Shown in pieces: positions 23,608-32,409 of a stretch of DNA of 38,015 bases (positions are counted from its first letter, which is position 1; every line of letters begins with the position of its first letter). The notes beneath the pieces were generated by a model. The model saw only the letters and a program-made list of their open reading frames with translations, was not told the DNA's origin and made no database searches. Made by a program: the position numbers and the translations under genes. The DNA comes from Caldifarciminota bacterium. Its GTDB lineage: Bacteria > Hydrothermota > UBA3073 > JACQXS01. The stretch is taken from NCBI GenBank assembly GCA_023129235.1, contig JAGMCN010000034.1:1-38015 (forward strand), in the 5' to 3' direction.

Positions 23608-24975
23608 ATGACGGAAATACTTTATGGGATCCTCAGCATCATCTTTATGGTGGGTGGCATTGCGGTTGGGAAAATTAGGTTTGGATCATATATCTTTAAC
23701 CCGCCCGGCTTATACAGTCTTATTTGGGGCATTGGGCTTATCGGTCTCAATTTTAGAATATCAAGTGAATTTTATCCACTAAGCCCTCAGGCAAATAATA
23801 TTTTCTTTGTAGCTTGGTTTTTCTTCCTTCTGGGGGTAACTTCTTTTGGCCATCTCGCATGTACTTTTCAGGCAAGAAAGAACCAACTTAGTGAGAGTAT
23901 AGAACAAATAAAGAAATTTTATTTAGTATCTTTGAGTACTTCTATCCTTTTTTTGCTTGTAATGTTGTTCCATATATTGTCCTATGTTAGCATTTATCAA
24001 TATATTATGTTGGCACCGATGTATAGATTAGCGTATTTTTATGCCGACCTTCCGGGTGCAGAAATTTACGCATTATTCCCTTATTCTGGAGCATTCTATA
24101 ATTTAATTGTTTACCCTCTTCTTTTAATATCTGCTATTTATGGTGCCTGTTATGCAAACATTGTTAACCCAAAATGGATACTCTCATATTTACCAATAGG
24201 AGGTGCAATGATATGGTCCATGATTACTCTTGGTCGATTTCCTGTCTTTATTGTGGGAAGTATCTACTTGTTTGCCTGGATGTTCACGGAGAGAAAAAAA
24301 GTTTGGGGAGGAAAAACTCTCCGAATAGGACTATTAATAGGAATTTCTATATTATTTGTCACTTTTTTAGAAAATATACGATTAGGAGAGATGAGAGAAA
24401 TCACAAAATCTTATGCTTATAGCGCGTCTGGAATGAAAGTGCCTTATCTCATAATGAATCCTGTTTATTCTCAATATGGAGGATTGGTACTATTTTCTGT
24501 ATGTCTGCCAGAAACAAGATTCAGAGAGTCTTATTATGGAGGGATTACTTTCAAGGAGTTCCTATGGATTAGAGGTATTGTTATCAGACACATATTGGGA
24601 GACAAAGATTATCGATTCAATCCAGATGCTCTCGTTGATTTGCAAGAAGGTGCCAAGTACATAGGTAATAACATAAAAACGAACGCCTTTCAAACTTATT
24701 TACACGCTCCTTGGCATGATTTTAGGTATTTAGGTATAATTATGTTTCCTTTTATTATGGGTTTTCTTTGTTGTCTGCCATATAGATTTTTTCTTAGAAC
24801 AGGTAGTTTTTACATGTTTGGTTTATATTTATATTTAATTGTAGTATTTATTTTAGTATCAACTATAGTATGGCGACTCTCAGATATTTTTTATTCTTTG
24901 CCTATTTTTTATCTCGTGGCAGGTTATATTTTATGGAAATGGAATAGAAGTCATCCTAAGAAATTAAGGGATTGA
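23608..24975 (+). CDS. O-antigen/oligosaccharide repeat-unit polymerase (Wzy-like)
   Basis: This protein of about 455 aa is almost entirely hydrophobic, with ten or more membrane helices and a long periplasmic loop (about GMREITKSYAYSASGMK through RHILGDKDYRFNPDA). This is the layout of Wzy polymerases, which are recognised by topology more than by sequence. Family resemblance is to the oligosaccharide repeat unit polymerases. The ATG at 23608 has AGGAG nine bases upstream. The ORF track start two codons earlier is a TTG and less likely. It would join repeat units at the periplasmic face after flipping by the Wzx protein. Confidence 0.82.
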   Translation: MTEILYGILSIIFMVGGIAVGKIRFGSYIFNPPGLYSLIWGIGLIGLNFRISSEFYPLSPQANNIFFVAWFFFLLGVTSFGHLACTFQARKNQLSESIEQIKKFYLVSLSTSILFLLVMLFHILSYVSIYQYIMLAPMYRLAYFYADLPGAEIYALFPYSGAFYNLIVYPLLLISAIYGACYANIVNPKWILSYLPIGGAMIWSMITLGRFPVFIVGSIYLFAWMFTERKKVWGGKTLRIGLLIGISILFVTFLENIRLGEMREITKSYAYSASGMKVPYLIMNPVYSQYGGLVLFSVCLPETRFRESYYGGITFKEFLWIRGIVIRHILGDKDYRFNPDALVDLQEGAKYIGNNIKTNAFQTYLHAPWHDFRYLGIIMFPFIMGFLCCLPYRFFLRTGSFYMFGLYLYLIVVFILVSTIVWRLSDIFYSLPIFYLVAGYILWKWNRSHPKKLRD

Positions 24976-24983
24976 GGTATTTT

Positions 24984-26156
24984 ATGAAAATTGTATTCTT
25001 ATCTCCCATAAGACATTTAGCGAGCATACCATTTGCCATGGAAAGTATCCAGGCATTTGCAGATAGAGAGTATAGGGTAGATGTAATAACCTCTTCCGCC
25101 CTTGAATTAAAATATAAACCGAATCATTTAAAAATTCGTGTTATTACTTATCCGGATAATAAAGGATTATTTGATTATCTATTTATTTCTTTTTTTAAAA
25201 AAGTTTACTTATATCAAAAACACAACTCGTATGATATAGTTATTGGAATGTCTCAGAAAGGCTTAATTGCTGCAACCTTACTTATGTTCCGAAAACCTGT
25301 AATTTATTTTAACGATGAACTATGGACCGGATATGAAGGAAGGAAATGGTACAAAAAAATATATAACAGAGTTTGGAAGTGTATTGAACAGTTTTGCAAT
25401 CGGCGGGTTACATTCTCTGTTAATCAGGACAATCTTCGTGCAGATTTACTTGCCAAGATTAATAAAATTCCCCGTGAATCTATTATACTTTTACCAAATT
25501 CATTTTCAGGAAAAGCCAGCCGAAAGGAAAGCAGTTATCTTCAAAAAAAATTTCACATTCCAGAAAAGTCCAATACTCTTTTATCTATTGGGGCAATCCC
25601 GGTGAACTCAGGATATTTAGAATTGGCTGAGGAAGCAAAAAAATGGCCGGAGGAATTCAGATTGGTGTTTCATATGCGACATCCTGTAAGTCCTCAAAAG
25701 TACTCGTATGCATATAGAACTCTGGAGTCAGCGGATAACAAGCATGTTTATGCTTCCGTATCGCCTGTGTCTTATGAAATTTTAGTGGATATTGTAGCAT
25801 CTTCTAAAATTGGGTTAGCTTTATATGGGAACAGAAACTCCAGAGACCTTAATGCTCTATTCATAGGCTATTCTTCCGGAAAAGTGAATTTATATCTTAA
25901 ACTGGGGATTCCTGTGATTGCACAAGACTTTCCAGGATTTAAGTGGATAGAAGAATCTGGAGCAGGTATTTGTGTGTCTGAATATACAGAAGTTTTTGGT
26001 GCTGCTAAGGATATAATGGCCAATTATAATTTCTATAGTGAAAATGCTCTTAAAACATTTAAAGAACGGCTTAGTTTTGACTGTTCGTTTGAAATCATAG
26101 AAAACAAGGTTAGACGAATTTCAACTAATAAAAATCTGAAAAGGAGAGTTAAATGA
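24984..26156 (+). CDS. Glycosyltransferase, GT4-like
   Basis: This GT-B enzyme of about 390 aa begins MKIVFLSPIRHLASIPFAMESIQAFADREYRVDVIT. It contains FNDELW, a PNSFSG linker, LLSIGAIPVNSGYLELAEEA at the start of the donor domain, and YLKLGIPVIAQDFPGFKWIEESGAGICV near its end. The ATG at 24984 is preferred over the TTG at 24972, because the conserved MKIVFLSP begins there. Sugar specificity is unknown. The stop overlaps the start of the pyruvyl transferase gene by four bases (ATGA). Confidence 0.82.
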   Translation: MKIVFLSPIRHLASIPFAMESIQAFADREYRVDVITSSALELKYKPNHLKIRVITYPDNKGLFDYLFISFFKKVYLYQKHNSYDIVIGMSQKGLIAATLLMFRKPVIYFNDELWTGYEGRKWYKKIYNRVWKCIEQFCNRRVTFSVNQDNLRADLLAKINKIPRESIILLPNSFSGKASRKESSYLQKKFHIPEKSNTLLSIGAIPVNSGYLELAEEAKKWPEEFRLVFHMRHPVSPQKYSYAYRTLESADNKHVYASVSPVSYEILVDIVASSKIGLALYGNRNSRDLNALFIGYSSGKVNLYLKLGIPVIAQDFPGFKWIEESGAGICVSEYTEVFGAAKDIMANYNFYSENALKTFKERLSFDCSFEIIENKVRRISTNKNLKRRVK

Positions 26157-27547
26157 AAGCTTTAGAGAGAGAATTGAGAGTATTTATTCCAGAGAATTTT
26201 CCATTAGAAAACAAAGGAGAAGAAGCGATACTTCGAGGTATTGAAGATATGTTATCACAAAGTGGCTTGAGTGTTCTATTTTGTACACTTCCAACCACAT
26301 GCAACAGAAAAAAAATAAAAGGTAATGTAATAATGTATCCCCACGAATGGATACATTCTTCCTGGTATTATTTGACATTTCAACCAGGTTTTTCATTTCC
26401 TGCTTTATACTCAACACTCTGTTGTATTTGTAGACATATCTTAAACAGGTTTTTACCTAATTGGATAAAGATTATGCCTTTGCCTCTGCGATTGCTAATA
26501 TGGTTAGAGAAAGACGTTCCTTGGCTTCGGAAGTTGTTTCCTGAGCGGTATGAAATGCTACAAGAGCTAAAAAAGATGGATATTGTTATCGCAGGACACG
26601 ATGGAGTTTTTCGTCCTAGGGAGTATCATATCCTGAATTTCATGAGAGATATGGGACTGGTGTACGGAATTATAGGCTGTAGTTTAAAACCAGGTAATCC
26701 TAAAATCGCAAGGATGTATGAAAAGAGCTTTTCTAATAGCTTATTTTTATATTTCAGGGAGAAATTCAGCTATGAGTGGGTACAAGAGCAGTTACCCAGT
26801 CTCAAAAAATCTGCAATAGCTCCCGATCCAGCTTTTGCCATGAGACCCGTTGAGACAAAAGAAGTAGATTCTATTATTAAAAAAGAAAAGTTGGATAACA
26901 TCTTCTTAATGCCAGTGGTAATGATGACCGTTACTGAGAATGTTATGATAAAGAGATTTGCATTTAAGGATAAACAAAAAGTCATAAATAAAATAAGAGC
27001 CCATAGATATCTTATGGCAAATTTGGTTCAGCATATTATAGATGAATGGAATGCCTCGATTATTTTTCTACCTCACTCTACAGGTATTACCGATGAATTA
27101 GAGGACAGAAGGATTGCAAAGGAAATTATGAAGTTAGTTAAGAATCCTATGAATAGGGTAAAAATAATATACAATGAAGAATATGGGGCGAGGCAATTGA
27201 AAGGATTGATTGGTAGGGCTGATTTATTGATTGGTGAGAGAGTTCATTCAATTATCGGTGCTGTGGGTGTCAATACACCATTTGTCTGCATTGGCTCAAA
27301 AAATGATTTTCGGATAACCGGGATTATAGGCAACATGTGCCAATGTAGTGACTGCCTCTACTATCTGGAGTCCGCTGCTCTTGAAACATTATGTGCATTT
27401 GCAGATAGCATCTGGAAAAGAAAGGAGGCTATTAGAGAGAGACTTAAGAATGTTTCATCAGAGATGCAGGCACAATTAAGTGGGATAGGAAACGAAATTT
27501 TAGCCTATGTAAAAAGTGGGATGAAAATAAATGAGAGGTCTTTCTGA
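26153..27547 (+). CDS. Polysaccharide pyruvyl transferase family protein
   Basis: This 464-aa member of the CsaB/ExoV-type pyruvyltransferase family would transfer pyruvate from phosphoenolpyruvate to a sugar as a ketal, giving the polymer negative charge. Characteristic signatures are ENKGEEAILRGIEDML near the N-terminus, IVIAGHDGVFRP, IAPDPAFAMRP and a C-terminal GERVHSIIGAVGVNTPFVCIG. The family is known from exopolysaccharide and capsule loci. The gene overlaps the previous stop by four bases and the next start by 17 bases, so it is very tightly coupled to both neighbours, including the FrhB-like protein. Confidence 0.86.
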   Translation: MKALERELRVFIPENFPLENKGEEAILRGIEDMLSQSGLSVLFCTLPTTCNRKKIKGNVIMYPHEWIHSSWYYLTFQPGFSFPALYSTLCCICRHILNRFLPNWIKIMPLPLRLLIWLEKDVPWLRKLFPERYEMLQELKKMDIVIAGHDGVFRPREYHILNFMRDMGLVYGIIGCSLKPGNPKIARMYEKSFSNSLFLYFREKFSYEWVQEQLPSLKKSAIAPDPAFAMRPVETKEVDSIIKKEKLDNIFLMPVVMMTVTENVMIKRFAFKDKQKVINKIRAHRYLMANLVQHIIDEWNASIIFLPHSTGITDELEDRRIAKEIMKLVKNPMNRVKIIYNEEYGARQLKGLIGRADLLIGERVHSIIGAVGVNTPFVCIGSKNDFRITGIIGNMCQCSDCLYYLESAALETLCAFADSIWKRKEAIRERLKNVSSEMQAQLSGIGNEILAYVKSGMKINERSF

Positions 27548-28799
27548 TAGAATAGAGAAAAATTTAACAATTGAAGCAGTTGTTCGCTCAGAATTATGCT
27601 TGGGATGTGGAACATGTGTAGCTCTTTGTCCTAATAATGCTATTGTTTTGCGTATTCGTACCAAGAAAAAAGTTTACATGGCTGAAATTGTTGGAAGCTG
27701 TGAGGAGTGTGGACTTTGCTATCGTGTGTGTCCGGGGAAGGGTGTTCCCTTGCTAAGAATGGGGGGAAAATTATTCTCTACTTCAATGCAATCTTCTGTT
27801 GGACGATATATTGCTTGTTACTCAGGTTATGCCGTGGATCAGAATGAAAGATTCCATAGTTCTTCCGGAGGATTTGTAACTGCGATTCTCAAAGAGCTTC
27901 TCCAAAAGAAAGAGATTGATGGGGCTATTGTAACAAGATTTAATCCTGAAAGATTAGAGGCTTATGCAGTTATTGCTAAAAGCGAAGAGGAAATTGGGAA
28001 ATGTAGGGGCTCTAAATACTGTCCTGTACCAGTAAATATTATTTTGCGTAGAGTGCTTGCAGAGAGAAATAAGAATAAATATGTTTTTGTTGGACTTCCA
28101 TGTCATATTCAAGGGCTTCGATTAGCTCAGGATGTCATGCCTATTTTAAGGAAAAAAATTATACTTGCACTTGGACTCTTCTGTGGAGGCATGTTAGGAT
28201 TAGAAGCTACCCGACAGGTGCTGAGACATAGACATATAACTCCTAAACAAGTATCGAAATTATCCTTTCGTGGAAGTGGATGGCCGGGAGCGATGAAGAT
28301 TGAAACAGTGGACACAAGAACTTATTCACTCTCATATCCAGAATATTTCAAAGGGCTTGGATACTTAGAGCCGAATCGATGTCGGCTATGCATTGACCCT
28401 CTTGCAGAGTTAGCAGATATTGGTTTTGGAGATGCCTGGCTTCCACGTTATGCAAATGATTCTGATGGATATTCTATCGTAATTATCAGAGGATTGGAAG
28501 GGGAGAGTATATTTCAACAGACAATTAAGTCAATGAGAATTATAGCAGAGCAAATTTCTATGGAGGATGTTTTGAAATCTCAAAATGGAAATATAGTTAT
28601 TAAAAGAGCAACTATGGGAGTGCGTCGGGTTCGGTATGCGATATTATTCAAGAAGCTCCCAACATATGATCTGAAATTCCACCTGAGCCTAAAGGCAGTT
28701 TATAAAGATCTAAGAATGTATTTAGGGCAACTCATAAAGATGTGGAGTAACGAATTGAGAAGTTACTTTAATGATAGGGTGTCAAAAAAGGGGAAATAA
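27531..28799 (+). CDS. Coenzyme F420 hydrogenase/dehydrogenase beta-subunit (FrhB)-like iron-sulfur protein
   Basis: This 422-aa redox protein has two N-terminal 4Fe-4S clusters, CLGCGTCVALCP (about 23-34) and CEECGLCYRVCP (about 62-73). An FrhB-like flavin-binding part follows, with GLPCHIQGLR, LGLFCGGMLGLE and CRLCIDPLAELADIGFGDAW. FrhB-like proteins are flavoproteins that move electrons. In bacterial polysaccharide loci they are commonly placed beside pyruvyl transferases, and their role there is not established. The 17-base overlap with the pyruvyl transferase gene supports a joint role, for example in reducing or oxidising a modified sugar. No F420 biosynthesis gene is visible in the window. 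Confidence 0.88.
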   Translation: MRGLSDRIEKNLTIEAVVRSELCLGCGTCVALCPNNAIVLRIRTKKKVYMAEIVGSCEECGLCYRVCPGKGVPLLRMGGKLFSTSMQSSVGRYIACYSGYAVDQNERFHSSSGGFVTAILKELLQKKEIDGAIVTRFNPERLEAYAVIAKSEEEIGKCRGSKYCPVPVNIILRRVLAERNKNKYVFVGLPCHIQGLRLAQDVMPILRKKIILALGLFCGGMLGLEATRQVLRHRHITPKQVSKLSFRGSGWPGAMKIETVDTRTYSLSYPEYFKGLGYLEPNRCRLCIDPLAELADIGFGDAWLPRYANDSDGYSIVIIRGLEGESIFQQTIKSMRIIAEQISMEDVLKSQNGNIVIKRATMGVRRVRYAILFKKLPTYDLKFHLSLKAVYKDLRMYLGQLIKMWSNELRSYFNDRVSKKGK

Positions 28800-28804
28800 A
28801 TAAT

Positions 28805-29902
28805 ATGAACTTAATGTCCGAGAAGCTTACTCAAGCTATCAAAAATCCTAAAAGAGTATTTTATAGATTTAAAGAGAAATTGACTAAGAAAACATGTGAG
28901 GAGTCTTTAATAGATGAATCAATTAGATATTTTCCTTCAAAAGAAGAAGGAATTAAAATTTTCTTTGTGGAATCAAAATATGATTATGGAGATAAAAATA
29001 GAGGATTAAGTTTTGAAGAAAACAATTTCCTGCATACATTGGTCCACTCGTGCTATGAAACTATTGTTTTCGACCCTATTCTTACGATGAAAAAATATGG
29101 AAAAAAAACGATGAATCGCATACTTATAGAGAGCGTCTATCGTTGGAACCCAGATATTGTATTCTTTGTATTGTTTAAAGATGAGATTGAGTTGGATACT
29201 CTGATAGAAATTAGAGATAGTATGGGAATAAAAACCTTAAATTGGTTTTGTGATGACCACTGGAGATTTGATAATTTCTCAAAAATCTATGCTTCCTTTC
29301 TCAGTTATGTAATAACTACTTATAAACCAACAGTAGAGAAATATAAATTAATCGGGGTGAAAAATGTGATATTGTCCCAATGGGCGTGTAATCATTACTT
29401 GTATAAAAGATTGAAGCTTCCTTATCTATACGATGTGAGTTTTGTAGGGCAACCTCACGGGGATAGATATAAAATAATAAGAAGGATTAGAAAAGCAGGA
29501 ATAAAAGTTGAAACTTTTGGGTATGGGTGGCCGAATGGAAGAGTTACAACTTACGAGATGATAAAAATATTCAACCAGACAAAGATAAATCTAAATTTAA
29601 GTAATGCATCGAGAGGAAAAATAAATCAGATAAAGGGAAGAGATTTTGAGATACCAGGATGCGGAGGACTTATGATTACCGGATATAATGAAAATTTGAA
29701 AGATTATTACCGGATAGGAAAAGAAATGGTATGTTATAACACTGTAGATGATTTAATCGAACTATTAAGACATTATCTCAAAAATGATGAAGAGAGAGAA
29801 ACTATAAGAGAAGCAGGTTATAAAAGGGTGTCGGCAGAACATACATACGAGGAAAGATTTCAGAAGATATTTAAAAAGACATTGGAAGATAGAAACTTGT
29901 GA
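28805..29902 (+). CDS. CgeB-family glycosyltransferase
   Basis: This 365-aa protein resembles CgeB/spore-maturation glycosyltransferases. It has an N-terminal domain with NWFCDDHWRFD, SQWACNHYLYK and VSFVGQPHGDRY, and a C-terminal domain with KINLNLSNASRG, GRDFEIPGCGGLMITGYNENL and a final EERFQKIF helix. These are GT-B enzymes used in surface polysaccharide synthesis. The ATG has a GGGGA ribosome site. A second in-frame ATG lies nine bases downstream. The gene is unusually rich in AAA and ATA codons, like the next two genes, which sets 28.8-32.1 kb apart in composition. Confidence 0.8.
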   Translation: MNLMSEKLTQAIKNPKRVFYRFKEKLTKKTCEESLIDESIRYFPSKEEGIKIFFVESKYDYGDKNRGLSFEENNFLHTLVHSCYETIVFDPILTMKKYGKKTMNRILIESVYRWNPDIVFFVLFKDEIELDTLIEIRDSMGIKTLNWFCDDHWRFDNFSKIYASFLSYVITTYKPTVEKYKLIGVKNVILSQWACNHYLYKRLKLPYLYDVSFVGQPHGDRYKIIRRIRKAGIKVETFGYGWPNGRVTTYEMIKIFNQTKINLNLSNASRGKINQIKGRDFEIPGCGGLMITGYNENLKDYYRIGKEMVCYNTVDDLIELLRHYLKNDEERETIREAGYKRVSAEHTYEERFQKIFKKTLEDRNL

Positions 29903-31035
29903 AAATTCTTATCACGGTTGAATTTTACTACCCTAAAATTGGAGGAGTGGAGTTATGGACTCAAACTATTGCTGAATACTTTGCATCAAGGAGACATAAA
30001 GTTTATATTGCAACAACTTATTTGGAGAATAGGAAAACAAGAAACTTAAATCGTGTAAATATTTTAGGATTTAATATTAAGGGTAATAAAGTCAAAGGGA
30101 TAAAAGAATTAACAAAAGGTGATATAAAAAGATATAAAAAATTACTTTTGGAAGGAGGATTTGATATTATTCTCCAGCACGCGGCTCAAACATGGCATAC
30201 GGATTTAATGTTTGACATCATTGACAAAGTAAGAGCTAAAAAGATTTTAATTCCATGTGGCTACTCGGGATTATCTACACCATTGCGAAAATTAATATAC
30301 TATAAGTATTTTAAAAAACTACCAAAATACTTACGCAAATACGATCTTTTAATCTATCACTGTGAGGGATATAGAGACTATAAGTTTGGGGAAAGACATG
30401 GTTTAAACAAATATAAGTTAATCCCGATTGGCATTAACTTAAAAGAATTTCAAGAGGTATATAAAAGCGATAAAATAAAATTTAGAGAAAAGTATAAAGT
30501 TAGTAGTAAATATATAATTCTCAATGTATCAAACCATTATAAGCTTAAAGGTCACTATTTCGCGATAAAAACTTTGGAAAAGTTATTAAGAGAAGGGATG
30601 GATGTTTCTCTATTAATTATAGGAAACCCGGCTATTGGCACAAAGCAAAATTGCTATCATGCTTGTCTTAAATATTCGCAAATCAATGAGAAATTTAAGG
30701 TACTTACTGATATGCCGAGGAAAGATGTAATTAAAGCTTATACGGAAAGCGATGTGTTTTTACTCAGTTCTAAAATTGAATACTTCCCTGTAGTGATATT
30801 GGAATCAATGGCGGGAAGTCTACCTTATGTATCTACGAATATCGGCTGCGTGAGAAATATGGGTAAAGGAATAATTGTCCACGATCCAAGAGGAGCCACT
30901 GAAGCAATTAGACAAGTACTTTCTGACAAGAAGTTAAGGGATAGTATAGTAAAACATAACAAAGGTAAAATAGAACACGAGTATGAAATTAACGATGTTT
31001 TAAAGCTTTACGAGAAAGCCCTTATAGAAGCTTGA
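29899..31035 (+). CDS. Glycosyltransferase family 4
   Basis: This 378-aa GT-B enzyme opens with MKILITVEFYYPKIGGVELWTQTIAEYFASR, the glycine-rich donor-proximal start typical of GT4. It has NVSNHYKLKGHYFAIKTLEKL at the second domain, and SDVFLLSSKIEYFPVVILESMAGSLPYVST as the E-x7-E-like region. The start is GTG, overlapping the previous TGA by four bases, so translation is coupled. It is AT- and lysine-rich like its neighbours. Donor and acceptor are unknown. Confidence 0.9.
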   Translation: MKILITVEFYYPKIGGVELWTQTIAEYFASRRHKVYIATTYLENRKTRNLNRVNILGFNIKGNKVKGIKELTKGDIKRYKKLLLEGGFDIILQHAAQTWHTDLMFDIIDKVRAKKILIPCGYSGLSTPLRKLIYYKYFKKLPKYLRKYDLLIYHCEGYRDYKFGERHGLNKYKLIPIGINLKEFQEVYKSDKIKFREKYKVSSKYIILNVSNHYKLKGHYFAIKTLEKLLREGMDVSLLIIGNPAIGTKQNCYHACLKYSQINEKFKVLTDMPRKDVIKAYTESDVFLLSSKIEYFPVVILESMAGSLPYVSTNIGCVRNMGKGIIVHDPRGATEAIRQVLSDKKLRDSIVKHNKGKIEHEYEINDVLKLYEKALIEA

Positions 31036-31061
31036 TTTCATCAGTTTTTTTAATCATTAGT

Positions 31062-32105
31062 ATGTTTTCAGTATTAATGTCTGTGTATCATATTGAAAAG
31101 CCAAATTATTTGGATCTTGCGTTCAAATCTCTTTACGAGCAAACATTTAAAGACTTTCAAATTGTGCTTGTATGTGATGGACCTTTAACAAAAGGAGTAA
31201 ATGCTCAAATAGAAAAGTGGAAATCTGTATTTAAAGAAAAGTTATTAGTTGTAAGGTTAAAAGAAAATAAAGGATTAGGAATTGCCTTGCAGGAAGGACT
31301 TAAACATTGCAAGTATGATATAGTTGCCAGAATGGATACAGACGATTATTGCGACCCTACCCGTTTAGAAAAGCAATATAACTTTTTAAAAAGTCATTTA
31401 TCTATTGAGGTAGTGAGTTGTGCATTAAAAGAATTTGTAGAAACACCCGATAATGTAATTTCTGTAAAACCAGTATATGAGACACATAAAGAGATTGAGA
31501 AAAAGTTTTGGTTTAGAAATCCTATAAATCATCCTGCTGCAATGTTCAGAAAGAAAACAGTTCTAAAAGTAGGCGGATATAAAGATTTGCTGTTTCTGGA
31601 AGACTATTATTTATGGAGCAGAATGTGGGTAAATAAATCAAAATTTTGGAATCTTACCGAACCACTTTATTACCAACGTATTGATAAAAATTTCTATAAA
31701 CGACGAGCTGGGATTACGCAATTGAAAAATGAAATTTTTATAAGGCAGTATTTATATAAAAACCATAAAATAGGTCTTCCCAAATTTCTTGCATCAATAG
31801 TTATTCAAGTATTCTTGAGGTCAACACTTCCTGGAATCCGCCGTTTCTTCTGGTCTAAAATCAGAAAAAAGTATAAAGGATACAAAAACATTAACAAACG
31901 CAATGATGAAAATGATAGAATTGAGCGAGGAAAAAAGAAAACAAGTGAAGAAAAGGGGAAGAAAGTCTTAAAAGAATTTGATGAAAAGATTATTATTAAA
32001 AAGTACTTGGAAGTTCTGCCAGAGATTAGTGAATTAGATAATAGGGGAAAGATGAAACCACAGATTTCACAAAATTACATTGATTCAAAAGCACAGGAGT
32101 TGTAA
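31062..32105 (+). CDS. Glycosyltransferase family 2 with a foreign, partly frameshifted C-terminal tail
   Basis: This GT-A enzyme of about 347 aa has the N-terminus MFSVLMSVYHIEKPNYLDLAFKSLYEQTFKDFQIVLVCDG, the metal-binding DTDD (about 90-94) and INHPAAMFRKK/EDYYLWSRM near the end. It resembles AmsE-like enzymes. The ATG at 31062 is preferred over the TTG at 31032 because MFSVLMSVY is the family's usual beginning. From about 31864 the sequence stops looking like GT2. The other frame reads SIKDTKTLTNAMMKMIELSEEKRKQV and the gene's own frame then reads VLKEFDEKIIIKKYLEVL, both GT4 C-terminal sequence. The GT2 catalytic part seems complete, so the enzyme may still work. Confidence 0.8.
   Translation: MFSVLMSVYHIEKPNYLDLAFKSLYEQTFKDFQIVLVCDGPLTKGVNAQIEKWKSVFKEKLLVVRLKENKGLGIALQEGLKHCKYDIVARMDTDDYCDPTRLEKQYNFLKSHLSIEVVSCALKEFVETPDNVISVKPVYETHKEIEKKFWFRNPINHPAAMFRKKTVLKVGGYKDLLFLEDYYLWSRMWVNKSKFWNLTEPLYYQRIDKNFYKRRAGITQLKNEIFIRQYLYKNHKIGLPKFLASIVIQVFLRSTLPGIRRFFWSKIRKKYKGYKNINKRNDENDRIERGKKKTSEEKGKKVLKEFDEKIIIKKYLEVLPEISELDNRGKMKPQISQNYIDSKAQEL
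31864..32084 (+). pseudogene. C-terminal remnant of a lost GT4 glycosyltransferase
   Basis: In the frame of the ATG at 31903 the DNA reads DTKTLTNAMMKMIELSEEKRKQVKKRGRKS-stop. A one-base shift within AAAAGGGGAAGAAAG moves to VLKEFDEKIIIKKYLEVLPEIS. Together these reproduce the usual last 50 residues of a GT4 enzyme. The remnant now forms the tail of the GT2 gene, so a deletion has probably fused two neighbouring genes. Confidence 0.75.
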
Positions 32106-32293
32106 TGTTAGAAAAGACGAAAATATCAAAGACAAATATTGAATGTTATAATGCGTGGAGAGTGAATGGATTAAGCGTAAGTCCATTTGTATTTGTGATT
32201 AAAAAATTATCGAAGATTTTGCAATTTCCTTTTTTCAACCGCTTACAGAGTCTGTCGCAGACTCAACGAGCGACAGATGAATCCGTCAGTTGA
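32105..32293 (+). pseudogene. Short ORF, possible glycosyltransferase C-terminal fragment
   Basis: This 62-codon ORF starts on the last base of the GT2 stop. YNAWRVNGLSVSPFVFVIKKLSKILQF reads like a membrane-proximal C-terminus, such as those closing some GT2 enzymes. No start of a full protein is present, and its last 15 codons fall in a Family-3 repeat and its flank. It is most likely a leftover, not a functional gene. Confidence 0.35.
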
Positions 32294-32297
32294 CGGA
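32251..32297 (+). repeat. Family-3 repeat followed by a TCCGTCA palindrome
   Basis: TCTGTCGC-AGACTCAACGA-GCGACAGA (32251-32277) has eight-base inverted ends and is the best preserved Family-3 copy. It is followed by TCCGTCAGTTGACGGA (32282-32297), a second perfect hairpin with arms TCCGTC/GACGGA. Neither has a U-tract. They lie in the spacer before gmd. Confidence 0.75.
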
Positions 32298-32409
32298 ATA
32301 GACACAGATGCAATCTAAATGAGAAACAATCTCAAGTAATGTATAAAGCTACAGACTCGCATGAAATAAAAATGTTGACTTTCATATTTTTAATATATGA
32401 TTAAACAAG

